The notes: generated by a model not told the origin, from the sequence alone. A stretch of 64,000 nucleotides of DNA from Silurus meridionalis (GCF_014805685.1 NC_060911.1:5003709-5067708); one strand, 5' to 3'; counted from the stretch's first letter, positions 37,695 through 51,071 are shown. Numbers and translations are program-made.

Positions 37695-39115
37695 GATAAG
37701 TTCAATTCAATTCAATTCATTTTTATTTGTATAGCGCTTTTAACAATGAACATTGTCTCAAAGCAGCTTTACACAGATAATGTGGTGATTAAACATAAAT
37801 ATGTTCTTTGTAAGTATGTTTGTCCCTGATGAGCAACTGTGGCAAGGAAAAACTCCCCGAGATGGCATAAGGAAGAAACCTTGAGAGGAACCAGACTCAA
37901 GAGGGAACCCATCCTCATCTGGGTTGCACCAAATGTCCATTTGAAGCAGATATACAATGTTGTGGGGTACAGTGATGACGATCAGAAGCAAACTGCACTC
38001 CCGAGTCAGTGCAGCAGACCACCGACACCAACTACAGTCCAATCCGTCCTCAAAGCACCCGTTCTACTCCGGAATTAAATGGAACCACCCAAGGTGTTGA
38101 TGAGAGACCGTCCCGAGCTGCACAGAAGTGTGAAGATCCAAGGAGGGGAGAGGGGCAGGAACAGTGGTCACTGGAGCCTCAGGAGCATGTTTAACTCGAC
38201 CGAAAGAGAGAGAGAGAGAGAGAGAGAGATAGAAGAGGGTGACGGGAAGAGAAGGATATGGATTATTAAGTGTAACTATTGGTGTATGAAAGTTAATGTC
38301 ACTGTGCAGTTTGGACTCCGGCAAGACTCGCTATGGCAGCATAACTAAAAGGGAGAACCAGAAGGTAACACAGACATGAGGGATCTCTGGGATAAGAGAC
38401 GACCCACCACACCACCGTCAACAAACCTGAGTGAACGTGTGAATGTGAGGGGACGACAGCATACAAATATACCAGTTCACCAAACACTCCATATCCATGC
38501 TCCCCCCAGATCTGCTCCTTTACCTAAGAAAAATCTACTGATAAAAGGCTTGACTAAATAAATAAGTTTTCAACCTCGACTTGAACACTGAGACTGTGTC
38601 TGAGTCCCGAACACTGATTGGAAGGCTGTTCCATAACTGTGGGGCTTTATAAGAGAAAGATCTGCCCCCTGCTGTAGTCTTCATTATTTGAGGAACCAAC
38701 AGATAGCCAGCACCTTTTGATCTAAGTAGGCGTGGAGGATCATACTGGTACAGAAGTTCACTCAGATACTGCGGTGCGAAACCGTTAAGTGCTTTATACG
38801 TCAGTAGTAATATTTTATAATCAATGCGAGATTTGATTGGGAGCCAGTGTAGACTAATTAAAACAGGGGTGATGTGGTCGTATTTCCTAGATCTAGTGAG
38901 GACCCTTGCTGCTGCATTCTGGACTAACTGAAGCTTATTTATGCACTTACTCGCACACCCAGACAGTAAAGCGTTACAGTAGTCTAATCTAGAAGTAACA
39001 AAAGCATGAACTAGTTTTTCTGCATCCTGTAACGACATCATATTTCTAATCTTAGCAATATTTCTAAGGTGAAAGAAGGCGATTCTGTAACACGATGCTC
39101 TCGCTAGGGACACAG
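37695..39115 (-). mobile_element. L2-type LINE, 5'-truncated, nested (minus strand)
   Basis: The 3' end on the minus strand is (TTGAA)n (plus strand ttcaattcaattcaattcat at 37701) after the typical gcgctatacaaataaa motif. 3' UTR words (gaggaaccagactcaagagg, catcctcatctgggttgc, plus strand) recur at 6946 and 11119. A GA microsatellite lies at 38205-38228. Confidence 0.85.
38535..39113 (-). pseudogene. L2-type LINE ORF2, C-terminal 190 residues
   Basis: Open frame with SRLDYCNALLSGCASKCINK, LQLVQNAAARVLTRSRKYDH, ITPVLISLHWLPIKSRIDYK, ILLLTYKALNGFAPQYLSEL, APQLWNSLPISVRDSDTVSV and FKSRLKTYLFSQAF, the standard C-terminus of L2/CR1-group retrotransposons downstream of the RT domain. The catalytic RT boxes are not included, so it is a fragment with no activity even though the frame is intact. 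Its uninterrupted frame suggests it is younger than the 27.5-kb copy. Confidence 0.9.
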
Positions 39116-39313
39116 GACGCTAACTGATGTGACGAGCTGCGTGGATAGAGCAAAAACAACCAACTTGCCTGCGATTTTTTGGTGAGCGACGTTCGTATCC
39201 CGATATATTGTTCGTAACCAGGGGCAAAAATTTTGATGAACTGCGATTCATAACCTGAATTATACGTATGCCGGGGCGTTCGTAACCGAGGTTCCACTGT
39301 ATATATATATATA

Positions 39314-40868
39314 CAGGGAGTGCAGAATTATTAGGCAAGTTGTATTTTTGAGGATTAATTTTATTTGAGGATTTAATTTGAACAACAACCATGTTCTCAA
39401 TGAACACAAAAAACTCATTAATATCAAAGCTGAATATTTTTGGAAGTAGTTTTTAGTTTTAGCTATTTTAGGGGGATATCTGTGTGTGCAGGTGACTATT
39501 ACTGTGCATAATTATTAGGCAACTTAACAAAAAACAAATTCATACCCATTTCAATTATTTATTTTTACCAGTGAAACCAATATAACATCTCAACATTCAC
39601 AAATATACATTTCTGACATTCAAAACCAAACAAAAACAAATCAGTGACCAATATAGCCACCTTTCTTTGCAAGGACACTCAAAAGCCTGCCATCCATGGA
39701 TTCTGTCAGTGTTTTGATCTGTTCACCATCAACATTGCGTGCAGCAGCAACCACAGCCTCCCAGACACTGTTCAGAGAGGTGTACTGTTTTCCTCCTTGT
39801 AAATCGCACATTTGATGATGGACCACAGGTTCTCAATGGGGTTCAGATCAGGTGAACAAGGAGGCCATATCATTAGATTTTCTTCTTTTATACCCTTTCT
39901 TGCCAGCCACGCTGTGGAGTACTTGGACGTGTGTGATGGAGCATTGTCCTGCATGAAAATCATGTTTTTCTTGAAGGATGCAGACTTCTTCCTGTACCAC
40001 TGCTTGAAGAAGGTGTCTTCCAGAAACTGGCAGTAGGACTGGGAGTTCAGCTTGACTCCATCCTCAACCCGAAAAGGCCCCACAAGCTCATCTTTGATGA
40101 TACCAGCCCAAACCAGTACTCCACCTCCACCTTGCTGGCGTCTGAGTCGGACTGGAGCTCTCTGCCCTTTACCAATCCAGCCACGGGCCCATCCATCTGG
40201 CCCATCAAGACTCACTCTCATTTCATCAGTCCATAAAACCTTAGAAAAATCAGTCTTGAGATATTTCTTGGCCCAGTCTTGACGTTTCAGCTTGTGTGTC
40301 TTGTTCAGTGGTGGTCGACTTTCTGCCTTTCTTACCTTGGCCATGTCTCTGAGTATTGCACACCTTGTGCTTTTGGGCACTCCAGTGATGTTGCAGCTCT
40401 GAAATATGGCCAAACTGGTGGCAAGTGGCATCTTGGCAGCTGCACGCTTGACTTTTCTCAGTTCACGGGCAGTTATTTTGCGCCTTGGTTTTTCCACACG
40501 CTTCTTGCGACCCTGTCGACTATTTTGAATGAAACGCTTGATTGTTCGATGATCACGCTTCAGAAGCTTGGCTATTTTAAGACTGCTGCATCCCTCTGCA
40601 ATATATCTCACTATTTTTGACTTTTCTGAGCCTGTCAAGTCCTTCTTTTGACCCATTTTGCCAAAGGAAAGGAAGTTGCCTAATAATTATGCACACCTGA
40701 TATAGGGTGTTGATGTCATTAGACCACACCTTCTCATTACAGAGATGCACATCACCTAATATGCTTAATTGGTAGTAGGCTTTCCAGCCTATACAGCTTG
40801 GAGTAAGACAACATGCATAACGAGGATGATGTGGTCAAAATACTCATTTGCCTAATAATTCTGCACTC

Positions 40869-40871
<3 letters not shown>
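39314..40871 (-). mobile_element. DD37E Tc1/mariner-type transposon (about 1.56 kb)
   Basis: Ends cagggagtgcagaattatta (39314) and taataattctgcactcctg (to 40871), flanked by TA on both sides. Inner inverted repeats gtgcataattattaggcaac (39504) and gttgcctaataattatgcac (40675) lie about 190 bp inside each end, so each end has two copies of the binding-site-like motif. The left end carries one extra G. Confidence 0.92.
39638..40656 (-). pseudogene. DD37E transposase (one frameshift near the C-terminus)
   Basis: Minus strand from ATG 40656: MGQKKDLTGSEKSKIVRYIA, HTH motif (CSSLKIAKLLKRDHRTIKRF), second HTH (TGVPKSTRCAIL), then catalytic motifs VLWTDEMRVSLDG, MQDNAPSHTS and [12 protein letters not shown] count 37 residues between the second Asp and the Glu, against 34 in copies A and B. 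The frame shifts at the purine run near 39795-39805 (IYKEE, then GGKQYTSLNSVWEA in the next frame) and ends KKGGYIGH at about 39641. Apart from that shift the protein looks complete (about 345 residues). The spacing fits the Tc1-related group described as DD37E; that assignment rests on spacing alone. Confidence 0.9.

Positions 40872-40937
<66 letters not shown>
40872..40937. repeat. (TA)n microsatellite between two transposons
   Basis: About 32 TA units joining the right end of the DD37E element to the left end of Tc1 copy B. Confidence 0.95.
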
Positions 40938-42547
<1,610 letters not shown>

Positions 42548-42605
42548 TAAAGGGACGTCGTGAATAAATGTTATTTTATAAATATGTATAATTTATGAAT
42601 TTGTT

Positions 42606-42610
<5 letters not shown>

Positions 42611-42676
<66 letters not shown>
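42611..42676. repeat. (TA)n microsatellite
   Basis: About 32 TA units next to a terminal repeat that begins at 42679. Confidence 0.95.
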
Positions 42677-42678
<2 letters not shown>

Positions 42679-42681
<3 letters not shown>

Positions 42682-43140
42682 TAAAACCCCATTGTACGAG
42701 CATAATTCATAAGAATGAATGTAAAAGCGATTTAATGCGTTCCGAGATCTCATTCAATTGCTTATTTCTGCACTTAAAAAGTATTTGTAGCCTATTTTAA
42801 CAAACAAATACACCGCAAATTACCATAATGTAAACATAATTTAACGCTTACTCATGTGGTAGTGGTTGATTGTGAGTGTGAGACACGCACCACGCTCGTA
42901 ACCTCCTCGGTTTCCATGGTAATTCTTTTTACTTTCGTTTTCATAGCATCATCACTGATTTTCATGGGAGACATTTTTCAAGATTTCTAGTGAAATAAAA
43001 ATATAAAACTACAAAAAAAAGTTAAGTTGTTGCTGCACTGAACAACGAGAGCGACCGAGTGATACGTCATCATCTAAGCGGCTGATGCGACCCTCCGCTT
43101 AGATGATGGAACCGGAACCGGCAAAATAGAAGCAGTAAAA
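42679..43140. mobile_element. pogo/Tigger-like MITE, one end recognisable
   Basis: Left end cagtaaaaccccattgtacg agcataattc is built like the CAGTGGAACC... ends at 37081 and 51072. No matching right end was found before the next TA tract, so it is truncated or its right end has decayed. It contains the 14-bp hairpin at 43068-43108. Confidence 0.5.
43068..43108. repeat. Perfect 14-bp inverted repeat (hairpin)
   Basis: Arms catcatctaagcgg (43068-43081) and ccgcttagatgatg (43095-43108), with a 13-nt loop. Confidence 0.85.
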
Positions 43141-43142
43141 TT

Positions 43143-43145
<3 letters not shown>

Positions 43146-43186
<41 letters not shown>
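43146..43186. repeat. (TA)n microsatellite
   Basis: About 20 TA units, followed by a poly-T run at 43207-43220. Confidence 0.9.
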
Positions 43187-43187
<1 letters not shown>

Positions 43188-43220
43188 CAGTAAAATATAT
43201 ATATCTTTTTTTTTTTTTTT

Positions 43221-45331
43221 AAGAATTTTACTTCTCATGATCACACTATGCAGGACAACACAAATATACAAGTATTTAAGGTGATACACAGAGTATAGTG
43301 CAAGTTGAAGCTATACACATGTGCTAATTATATTTAAATGGGATTCATAAAAGCTCATAAAAGCCCATAAAAGCCCAGATTGCACTGTTTTTTGTTATTT
43401 TTTTAATACAAAGGGCTGCATACATTGCTTCTATTTTATATTGTTCCATTGAGCCAGTATTTACAATATCTTCAGCAACATGCATGGCATTCTTTTTGTG
43501 TTTAAAGTGATGTCACAGAGCCAGAGCTTTTCGCCTGCTCAGCCAAGCGTGGAAGCACATAGTCGCTCAGGGAGCAGGCACTATTAATAGAATCTGTGCA
43601 GCCCAGTCAGTCATCATTATTGGCTTATTAGGTTCCACTGGTAGATGCAGGCACTAAATCACTTTCTGGAATAAGCTGGAGAATGCCAGTGGCACATTTA
43701 CATTCCAGACACTGTCACAATGCTACCTCAGAGGTGTGCACCTCGGGTTTGTGCGACCTACTTGACTGACAAATCCGTATACCTATCTGATATCAAAATT
43801 ATGTGATAAAAAAACATGTTACATAGAATGTCTTATGTTTATTGAGGAATTATAGAAGATAATAGTTCTGTTGGACAAAAAAAAATAAAATCTGATTATA
43901 CTTATGCCAAAATGTCATGTTATAAATGAAACTATTGTGTATTTAGTTTACTTGAGACATTGAATCAACCAAATATTTAGCTATAAATGCTAGCCCTACC
44001 AAAAACATCTATATGCTGACAAAGCTCGTGGACACCTGACCATATATTCCCTTCTGTTTATACAATGCCGTTATGGGATACTAAGTGTAGATTAATAAAA
44101 AAAAAAATCAATTTAAACAATTGTAGTAGATAAATTAAAAGTTGAACGTAGCTGCTTATCTGCATGATTTACATCCATTCCTCATAAAGGCCGCATCACA
44201 GGACTAAAACAGTAATAGTTAAAGTAATCTAAATGGCAAGTCTTTGCTTGTATTATTTAACTTTAGAGGCGCTCTTGCATACTAATCATTACAATATTGC
44301 ATTAAGGTAGAAAGTTAAATAAACTGAGTCAGTTCTAAACTAGAAAAGACTAGAATGTTAACGGTGTTAATAGTGATTTGTCTCTGCATATAAAAGTAAA
44401 GTCTGGTTCTCCACTATCTTCTTTTCTAGAGCCACACTTTTTTTCTAGAGCCACACCTATATGTGCTACCACTGGATTAAGATAGACTTAACATTGCATC
44501 AGCATCATTTCTGCTTTGCTGATGACACAGAGTTGTATGTTAGCTGCATTATAGATGCCAAATAAACGTTTATATTTAAATCATGATTAGCAGTTGTGAA
44601 AAACTGTTATATTTGCATTATTTGTCATCTGTCAAGTTCTAGCACTAAACCATACAGCTGTCTGTCATCATATCCGATGACAAATAAGCTTAATGATGTT
44701 GAAGGATATAAAAATGTCTTTGACACTAGATGCTGAGTTTCTTTCTCTGACTTTTTTCCTAAAAAGCAGAAGCACTTCGGAGCTTTCTGATTATGTAGTA
44801 ACTTATGATTGCCTTTCAGTTACATCATGTGCAGAAGTGAAAAACCCTTGTTGGGATGATTGAGGTTTGGCCATGAATTGCTATCACCATGTTCCAGTAG
44901 TTGTACAAACAAGCTGCAGTTTGTCTCGAATGAACCAGCCCATGCTGTTATACGAATCAGAAATTTTGACGGTATTTTTTGGTCAAACTTCGACATTATT
45001 CCACAAACCAAAATACAATATTCTAAAATAAAACACTAAATAGACCTGGCCCATAGTTTCACTGTGAACATTTTTTTTTTTTTTTTACTGTCATTTGACT
45101 TGCCTTAATCAATTGGCTCTATTTCTGCACTTGGTTTACAGGGCCTTAAGTTTACATTGTGTGTAAATGGCAGTCATTTAACAACACACATCCAACACCA
45201 TCCAAGAGCCATATTTCATATTTTGATTATGTACATTTATTTATACATTTAATGTTAAATAGATTTTTATTGTTTAGATTTATATAAGTTTATGGGCTAT
45301 AAATGCTGGAGGCACATGAATTAACATGTAC
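43221..45331. other. No feature recognised
   Basis: About 2.1 kb of AT-rich sequence with homopolymer runs (43881-43890, 45070-45086). No gene or clear transposon. Confidence 0.45.
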
Positions 45332-45545
45332 AACCCCATTTCCAAAAAAAGTTAGTACACTGTGTAACGTAAATAAAAACAGAATGCAATGAATTGTAAA
45401 TCTGATAAATGACTTCCTTCCCCTTTAAAATGTTACATATTGTCACATTGAACATCTGATATGCTTATTTGCCTTATTGTGAATAGAATATATATTTAAG
45501 AGATTTGTGAATTGTTGCATTCTGTGCTGTCAAAAAAGATAAATA
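45332..45545 (+). mobile_element. Tc1/mariner left end (family of 17275-18055)
   Basis: caaccccatttccaaaaaaa gttagtacactgtgtaacgt aaataaaaacagaatgcaat gaattg is the left end of the same family as 17275, better preserved. The remainder is decayed or deleted. Confidence 0.65.
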
Positions 45546-45781
45546 AGATTTGCACCAAAACTCGCGGACTCAATATAAGACAATCACATATCCTATACAC
45601 TTTAAGCCTTAAGCAGTTCAGCAAGTATCATTAGCATGGGGAGAAAATGAAAGCAATATACTTGCTTCTCATCAGTGTTAGTTTTACCTGTTCCTAGTAG
45701 TTTGCTTGCTTTTAATAGTTATTAAGGAGGTCAGAATTGCCTTTTTTTTTTGTGTGTTTTACATCTCTCTCATATATATAC

Positions 45782-45929
<148 letters not shown>

Positions 45930-45959
45930 TGTACACACACAAATGCACAAAAAAAGGAA

Positions 45960-46195
45960 AAAGTGCACAGACCTTCACTATATTCAATTTTATGTTGCAG
46001 CCTTACACTACAATTGTTCAAATAATTTTTTTTTTCCTCATTCATCTACACTTAGTACCCCATAATCATAAAAATGTAAATTTAAAATATCATGTCCATA
46101 AGTATTCATGCACGGGGCAACAAGCATTTGCACGTCTGGACTGGGGGACTTTCTGCCATTGTGCCACCTTGGTCTTTAAGCCACGGTTCGGTTCA
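45960..46195 (-). mobile_element. Tc1-like relic, antisense (salmonid/cyprinid-type)
   Basis: tcaattttatgttgcagcct, tttttcctcattcatctaca cttagtaccccataat, and ataagtattcatgcacgggg resemble the 3' end of a widespread fish Tc1 read in antisense. A further piece, probably of the same family, is at 51795-51955. Confidence 0.55.
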
Positions 46196-46395
46196 CTTTC
46201 GGTACAGTTAGAGGGAGGATATGCAAAAGATTCAATTGCTTGTCATTTTTTTATTAATGCAGTTTATTATTATTAACATTTGTGATCAGCATTTGAAAAT
46301 GTTTACATTTTTAAAACAATTTTAAATAAAATGCCTGCTTGGTTAAATTATATAAGATAATGTTTTATAATATTTTATCAAAAACAAAAGATTAA

Positions 46396-46460
<65 letters not shown>
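46396..46460. repeat. (TG)n microsatellite
   Basis: About 32 TG units. Confidence 0.95.
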
Positions 46461-46462
<2 letters not shown>

Positions 46463-47294
46463 AAAGAGAGTTTGGTACAGTTCATTTTTGTGCGTTGAAA
46501 TGCCTGATGGTTTGAGGGAACTGTTGCAGGGTGTTTCAGGGATGGGCTCCAGATTCTCTATGGCCTTAAACAGCTCTTTTTGTTTCTTCTTTTAATATTG
46601 ATGGGTGCCACTTGGTCTTTTAATTAGCAATAAAAAGCCTTGCTTTTTGGTTATTTATTTATTCACTCTCCAGTTTGACAACCAGCAGTTCATTATGAGA
46701 TTTACAGGGTTATTTCTGGTCTAATTTAAATCTCTTGATGGAACTACTTTATTATGAATATGATTATAAAACAATAGTTTGCTGAGTTTAGATACAAGTT
46801 TCTATTAGCATATATCTATTACAATATCTATTAAGTGGTATTCTCTTGCAATGACAAATAATATATTTGTTAAAGACTCCTAGCAGCACAGCAGAGCTAC
46901 AAACACGTAGTAGAACATTTTAATATATTTTTTTTGCAGTAATTATCAGTTCTTGATGCCGGTGTCATGCACAGGTGCGTGGTTGGATTTGGCAGTGATA
47001 TTGGGCAAGAGTCCTGTGATTCATAGCTTTGCTGATGATTTGTGGCAGAGTTGTTAACTTCTTGTCGTGACTCCATTGCTAACTGAAGCTGTTTAGGGGC
47101 AAAGTTCATGCTTAGAGAGAGAATTTGAGGAGGGTTTTTACACACACTCCTGCTCTTTTCACAATAAGGACTTAAAGAAGAAAAAACGTCTTCGAAAGCC
47201 ATGTATTCTTTCACACCACAAACCTGACCATTTAGAATTCGCAAGGGAGCACCAAACAAGGGACATTGAAAGATAAAAGAAAGTTTTATTCTCG
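46461..47294. other. No feature recognised
   Basis: A 155-codon minus-strand open frame at 46897-47364 shows no recognisable similarity and overlaps the relic below; I do not call it a gene. Confidence 0.45.
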
Positions 47295-47580
47295 GTTGAG
47301 AAATAATGTAACCTGGATGGTCCTGATTGCTTCCACTGACACTGGCATTACAAGGAGATCCCACTGCAGATGTTTTCTACATGGCAGAGTGGAGGAGGCT
47401 CCATCATGATCTGGGGTGTGTTTTCCATTAATGGGGAAAATGTAGCTTCAGGTTGTACAGGGGTGTCAAATGGTGGCTGGCTATGTCTTGACTGAGGGCC
47501 CTCGTCTGTGTGGTAATGACTTTCAACAGGACAATGCTGCAGTTCACAACGCAAGCATGCCGAAACGAGTGTTTTAAGTT
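47295..47580 (+). mobile_element. Tc1/mariner transposase relic
   Basis: cagagtggaggaggctccat catgatctggggtg is the GGGSIMIWG motif and gactttcaacaggacaatgc tgcagttcacaac is DFQQDNAAVHN with the second catalytic Asp. Stops and a deletion lie between. Lineage unassigned. Confidence 0.75.
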
Positions 47581-47632
47581 ATGAACAAGAACGGTGGGGC
47601 TACTTAATACTGAATCCTTTTTTGATACTTTT

Positions 47633-50600
47633 AGTTGTGTTGTGGGGAACCCAGCCATTAGGGGGGCACAAGCCAGTGCACTCTTAGTGCCGGTCCCAAG
47701 CCCGGGTAAATGGGGAGGGTTGCGTTAGGAAGGGCATCCAGCGTAAAACATGTGCCAAATCAAATATGCGGATCACAAAGGAGAATTTCATACCGGATCG
47801 GTCGAGGCCCGGGTTAACAACGACCGCCACAGGTATCGTTAGCCGACAGGGTACCGGTGGAAATTGGGCTACTGTTGGCCGAAGGAGGAGAAGGAGAGGA
47901 GGAAGCCATCTACAAAGACGGCAGGAAAAGGAGCAGTGTAGGAGAGTAGAGTTTCGGGTTGGTACTTTAAATGTTGGTACTATGACGGGTAAAGGGAGAG
48001 AGATAGCTGATATGATGGAGAGGAGAAAGGTAGATATGCTGTGTGTTCAGGAGACCAAGTGGAAAGGGAGTAAGGCCAGGAACATTGGAGGTGGGTTTAA
48101 ACTGTTTTATCATGGTGTGGATGGAAGAGAAATGGTGTAGGGGTGATTCTGAAGGAAGAGTACAGTAAGAGTGTAGTGGAGGTGAAGAGAGTTTCTGATA
48201 GGGTGATGATCGTGAAGGTGGAAGTTGAAGGATGATGATAAATGTCATCAGTGCCTATGCTCCACAAGTTGGCTGTGAGATGGAGGAAAAGGAAAGATTC
48301 TGGAGTGAATTAGATGAAGTGGTAGATGGTGTACCTAGGAAAGAACGATTGGTGATTGGGGCAGACTTTAATGGGCATGTAGGTGAAGGAACAGAGGTGA
48401 TGAGGAGGTGATGGGTAGGTATGGTTTTAAGGAGAGGAATGTGGAAGGGCAGATGGTGGTAGATTTTGCTAAAAGGATGGAAATGGCAGTGGTGAACACG
48501 TATTTTAAGAAGAAGGAGGATCATAGGGTGGCGTATAAGAGTGGAGGAAGGTGCACACAGGTGGACTATGTGCTATGCAGGAGATGCAACCTGAAGGAGA
48601 TTGGAGACTGTAAGGTGTTGGCGGGGACAGTGTAGCTAGACAGCATCGGATGGTGGTCTGTAGGATGGTTTTGGAGGCGAAGAAGAAGAGGAGGAAAGTA
48701 AGGATTGAAGGAAGAATAAGATGGTGGAAACTGAAGGAGGAAGAGTGTAGTGTGAGGTTCAGGGAAGAGGTCAGACAGGGGCTTGGTGGTGGTGAAGAGG
48801 TGCGGATGATTGGGCAACTACTGCAGGAGTGATGAGGAGGCAGCTAGAAAAGTACTTGGTGTGACATCTGGAAATAGAAAGCAAGACAAGGAGACGTGGT
48901 GGTGGAATGAGGAAGTGCAGGAGAGCATTAGGGAAAGAGGTTGGCAAAACAGAAGTGGGATCGACAGAGTGATGTGAAAAGTAGGCAGCAGGTAAAAGGG
49001 ATGTGGCGAAAGCCAAGGAAAAGGCATATGAGGAGCTGTATAAGAGGTTGGACACTAAGGAAGGAGAAAAGGATTTATACCGATTGGCCAGGCAGAGGGA
49101 CCGAGCTGGGAAGGATGTACTGCAAGTTAGAGCAATAAAGGATGGAGAGGAAATGTGTTGACTAGTGAGGAGAGTGTGTTGAGAAGGTGGAGGAGTATTT
49201 TGAGCAGCTGATGAATGAGGAAAATCACAGAGAGAAGGTTGGATGATGTGGAGTTGGTGAAGCAGGATGTAGATAGGATTAGTAAGGAGGAAGTGAGAGC
49301 AGCGATTAAGAGGATGAAGAATGGAAAGTCGGTTGGACCAGATGACATACCGGTAGAAGCGTGGAGATGTTTAGGAGAGATGGCAGTGGGTTTTTAACCA
49401 GATTGTTTAACAGGATTCTGGAAGGAGAGGATGCCTGAGGAATGGAGAAGGAGTGTGCTGGTACCGATCTTTAAGCATAAGGAGATGTGCAGACCTGCAG
49501 TAACTACAGGGGAATTAAGTTGATCAGTCACACCATGAAGTTATGGGAAAGAGTAGTGGAAGCCAGGCTGAGAGAAGAGGTGACCATCTGTGAGCAACAG
49601 TATGGTTTCATGCCGAGGAAGAGCACCACAGATGCCTTATTTGCTTTGAGGATGTTGATGGAGAAGTATAGAGAAGGACAGAAGGAATTGCATTGTGGAT
49701 TTGTGGATTTAGAAAGCGTCGACAGAGTGCCAAGAGAGGAGTTGTGGTATTGTATGAGGAAGTCAGGTGTGTCAGAGAAGTATGTGAGGGTGGTGCAGGA
49801 CATGTATGAGGACAGTGTGACGGCAGTGAAGTGTGCAGTAGGTACGACAGACTGGTTCAGGGTGAAGGTTGGACTGCATCAAGGATCGGCCCTGAGCCCT
49901 TTCCTGTTTGCAGTGGTGATGGACAGGTTGACGGACGAGGTCAGACAGGAGTCTCCCTGGACTATGATGTTTGCAGATGATATTGTGATTTGTGGTGAGA
50001 GTAGAGAGCAGGTTGAGAAGAGCCTGGAGAGGTGGAGATATGCGCTGGAGAGAAGGGGAATGAAAGTCAGTAGGAGTAAGACAGAGTACATGTGTGTGAA
50101 TGAGAGGGAGGGCAGTGGGTGATGCGGTTGCAGGAAAAGAGGTGAAGAAGGTGGAGGAGTTCAGGTACCTGGGGTCAACAGTGCAAAGTAATGGAGAGTG
50201 TGTTAGAGAAGTAAAGAAAAGAGTGCAGGCAGGGTGGAGTGGGTGGAGAAGAGTGACAGGAGTGATTTGTGATAGTAGGGTATCTGCAAGAATGAAAGGG
50301 AAAGTTTATAGGACTGTGGTGAGACCTGCGATGTTGTATGGATTAGAGACAGTGGCATTGAGTAAAAGGCAGAGCTGGAGGTAGCAGAACTGAAGATGTT
50401 AAGGTTTTCGTTGGGAGTGACGAGGATGGACAAGATTAGAAATGAGTTTATTAGAGGGACAGCGCATGTAGGATGTTTTGGTGACAAGGTGAGGGAGGCG
50501 AGATTGAGATGGTTTGGACATGTGCAGAGAAGGGACATGAATTATATTGGTAGAAGAATGCTGAAGATGGAGCCACCAGGTAGGAGGAAAAGAGGAAGGC

Positions 50601-50761
50601 CAAGGAGGAGGTTCATGGATGTGGTGAGGGAAGACATGCAGGTAGTTGGTGTGAAAGAGGCAGATGTAGAGGACAGGGTGGTATGGAGACGGATGATCCG
50701 CTGTGGCGACCCCTAATGGAAGCAGCCGAAAGAAGAAGAAGAAGAAGTTGTGTTGTGGGGA
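47633..50761 (+). mobile_element. RTE-like LINE, apparently full length, with 16-bp TSD
   Basis: Body 47649-50745, about 3.1 kb, flanked by perfect direct repeats agttgtgttgtgggga at 47633-47648 and 50746-50761. It has a 5' region (about 47649-47765), an endonuclease, a reverse transcriptase, a short 3' UTR (cctaatggaagcagccgaaa) and a GAA-repeat tail. The short size, short 3' UTR and microsatellite tail fit the RTE clade; clade assignment is from memory of the protein motifs. Confidence 0.92.
47766..50716 (+). pseudogene. RTE-like polyprotein (APE endonuclease + reverse transcriptase), several frameshifts
   Basis: N-terminus from 47766: FRVGTLNVGTMTGKGREIAD, LCVQETKWKGSKARNIGGGF (APE-type endonuclease, QETKW). 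A missing base near 48133 shifts the frame; the endonuclease continues as MINVISAYAPQVGCEMEEKE, LVIGADFNGHVGEG and GGRCTQVDYVLCRR. Further shifts lie near 48400, 48625, 48820, 48950, 49140 and 49395. RT from 49487: CSNYRGIKLISHTMKLWERV, QYGFMPRKSTTDALFALRML, motif A FVDLESVDRVPR, motif B GLHQGSALSPFLFAVVMDRL, catalytic MMFADDIVI. The C-terminus after a shift near 50120 is RYLGSTVQSNGECVREVKKR ... WFGHVQRRDMNYIGRRMLKM ... WRRMIRCGDP. Relative to relatives, KAY in motif A is reduced to SV, a one-residue loss. Not translatable as one protein. Confidence 0.9.
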
Positions 50762-51006
50762 TTTTTGGGCTATGGTCTTTAACTTTTTTGATCAGCCTGT
50801 TTGAGTTCAAATGCAGTTTTCAATAAATTGCCAATCTCTGGTTTTTTTTTTTTGTTGTTTTTTGTCTCCTTTCTCTTTTTTGACATTTAAAGAAGTCCTT
50901 ACAACCTGGTTATGATCCACCAGCGCAAAATGCAAATATTAAAACGTTTCCCTTGGTCTTAAGATTTTGTTCAGGAGTGTGCATACGTACATACATTTTA
51001 TATACA

Positions 51007-51007
<1 letters not shown>
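50762..51007. other. No feature recognised
   Basis: T-rich unassigned sequence; it contains words seen near Tc1 3' ends but nothing firm. Confidence 0.4.

Positions 51008-51066
<59 letters not shown>
51008..51066. repeat. (TA)n microsatellite
   Basis: About 29 TA units adjoining the pogo-like MITE. Confidence 0.95.

Positions 51067-51071
<5 letters not shown>

Larger units (their letters stand above)
37081..39299. mobile_element. Tigger/pogo-like non-autonomous element carrying a nested L2
   Basis: Inverted ends cagtggaacctcgggttacg (37081) and cgtaaccgaggttccactg (to 39299), flanked by TA. A further inverted motif (attcgtaacctg near 37124; ttcgtaaccaggg near 39210) supports the same element. 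It has no transposase of its own; without the L2 insertion (about 37695-39115) it is about 0.8 kb. Confidence 0.85.

Noticed and set aside
46897..47364. 155-codon minus-strand open frame
   Set aside because: No recognisable domain; its 5' part overlaps the antisense of a transposase relic (GGGSIMIWG region) on the + strand.
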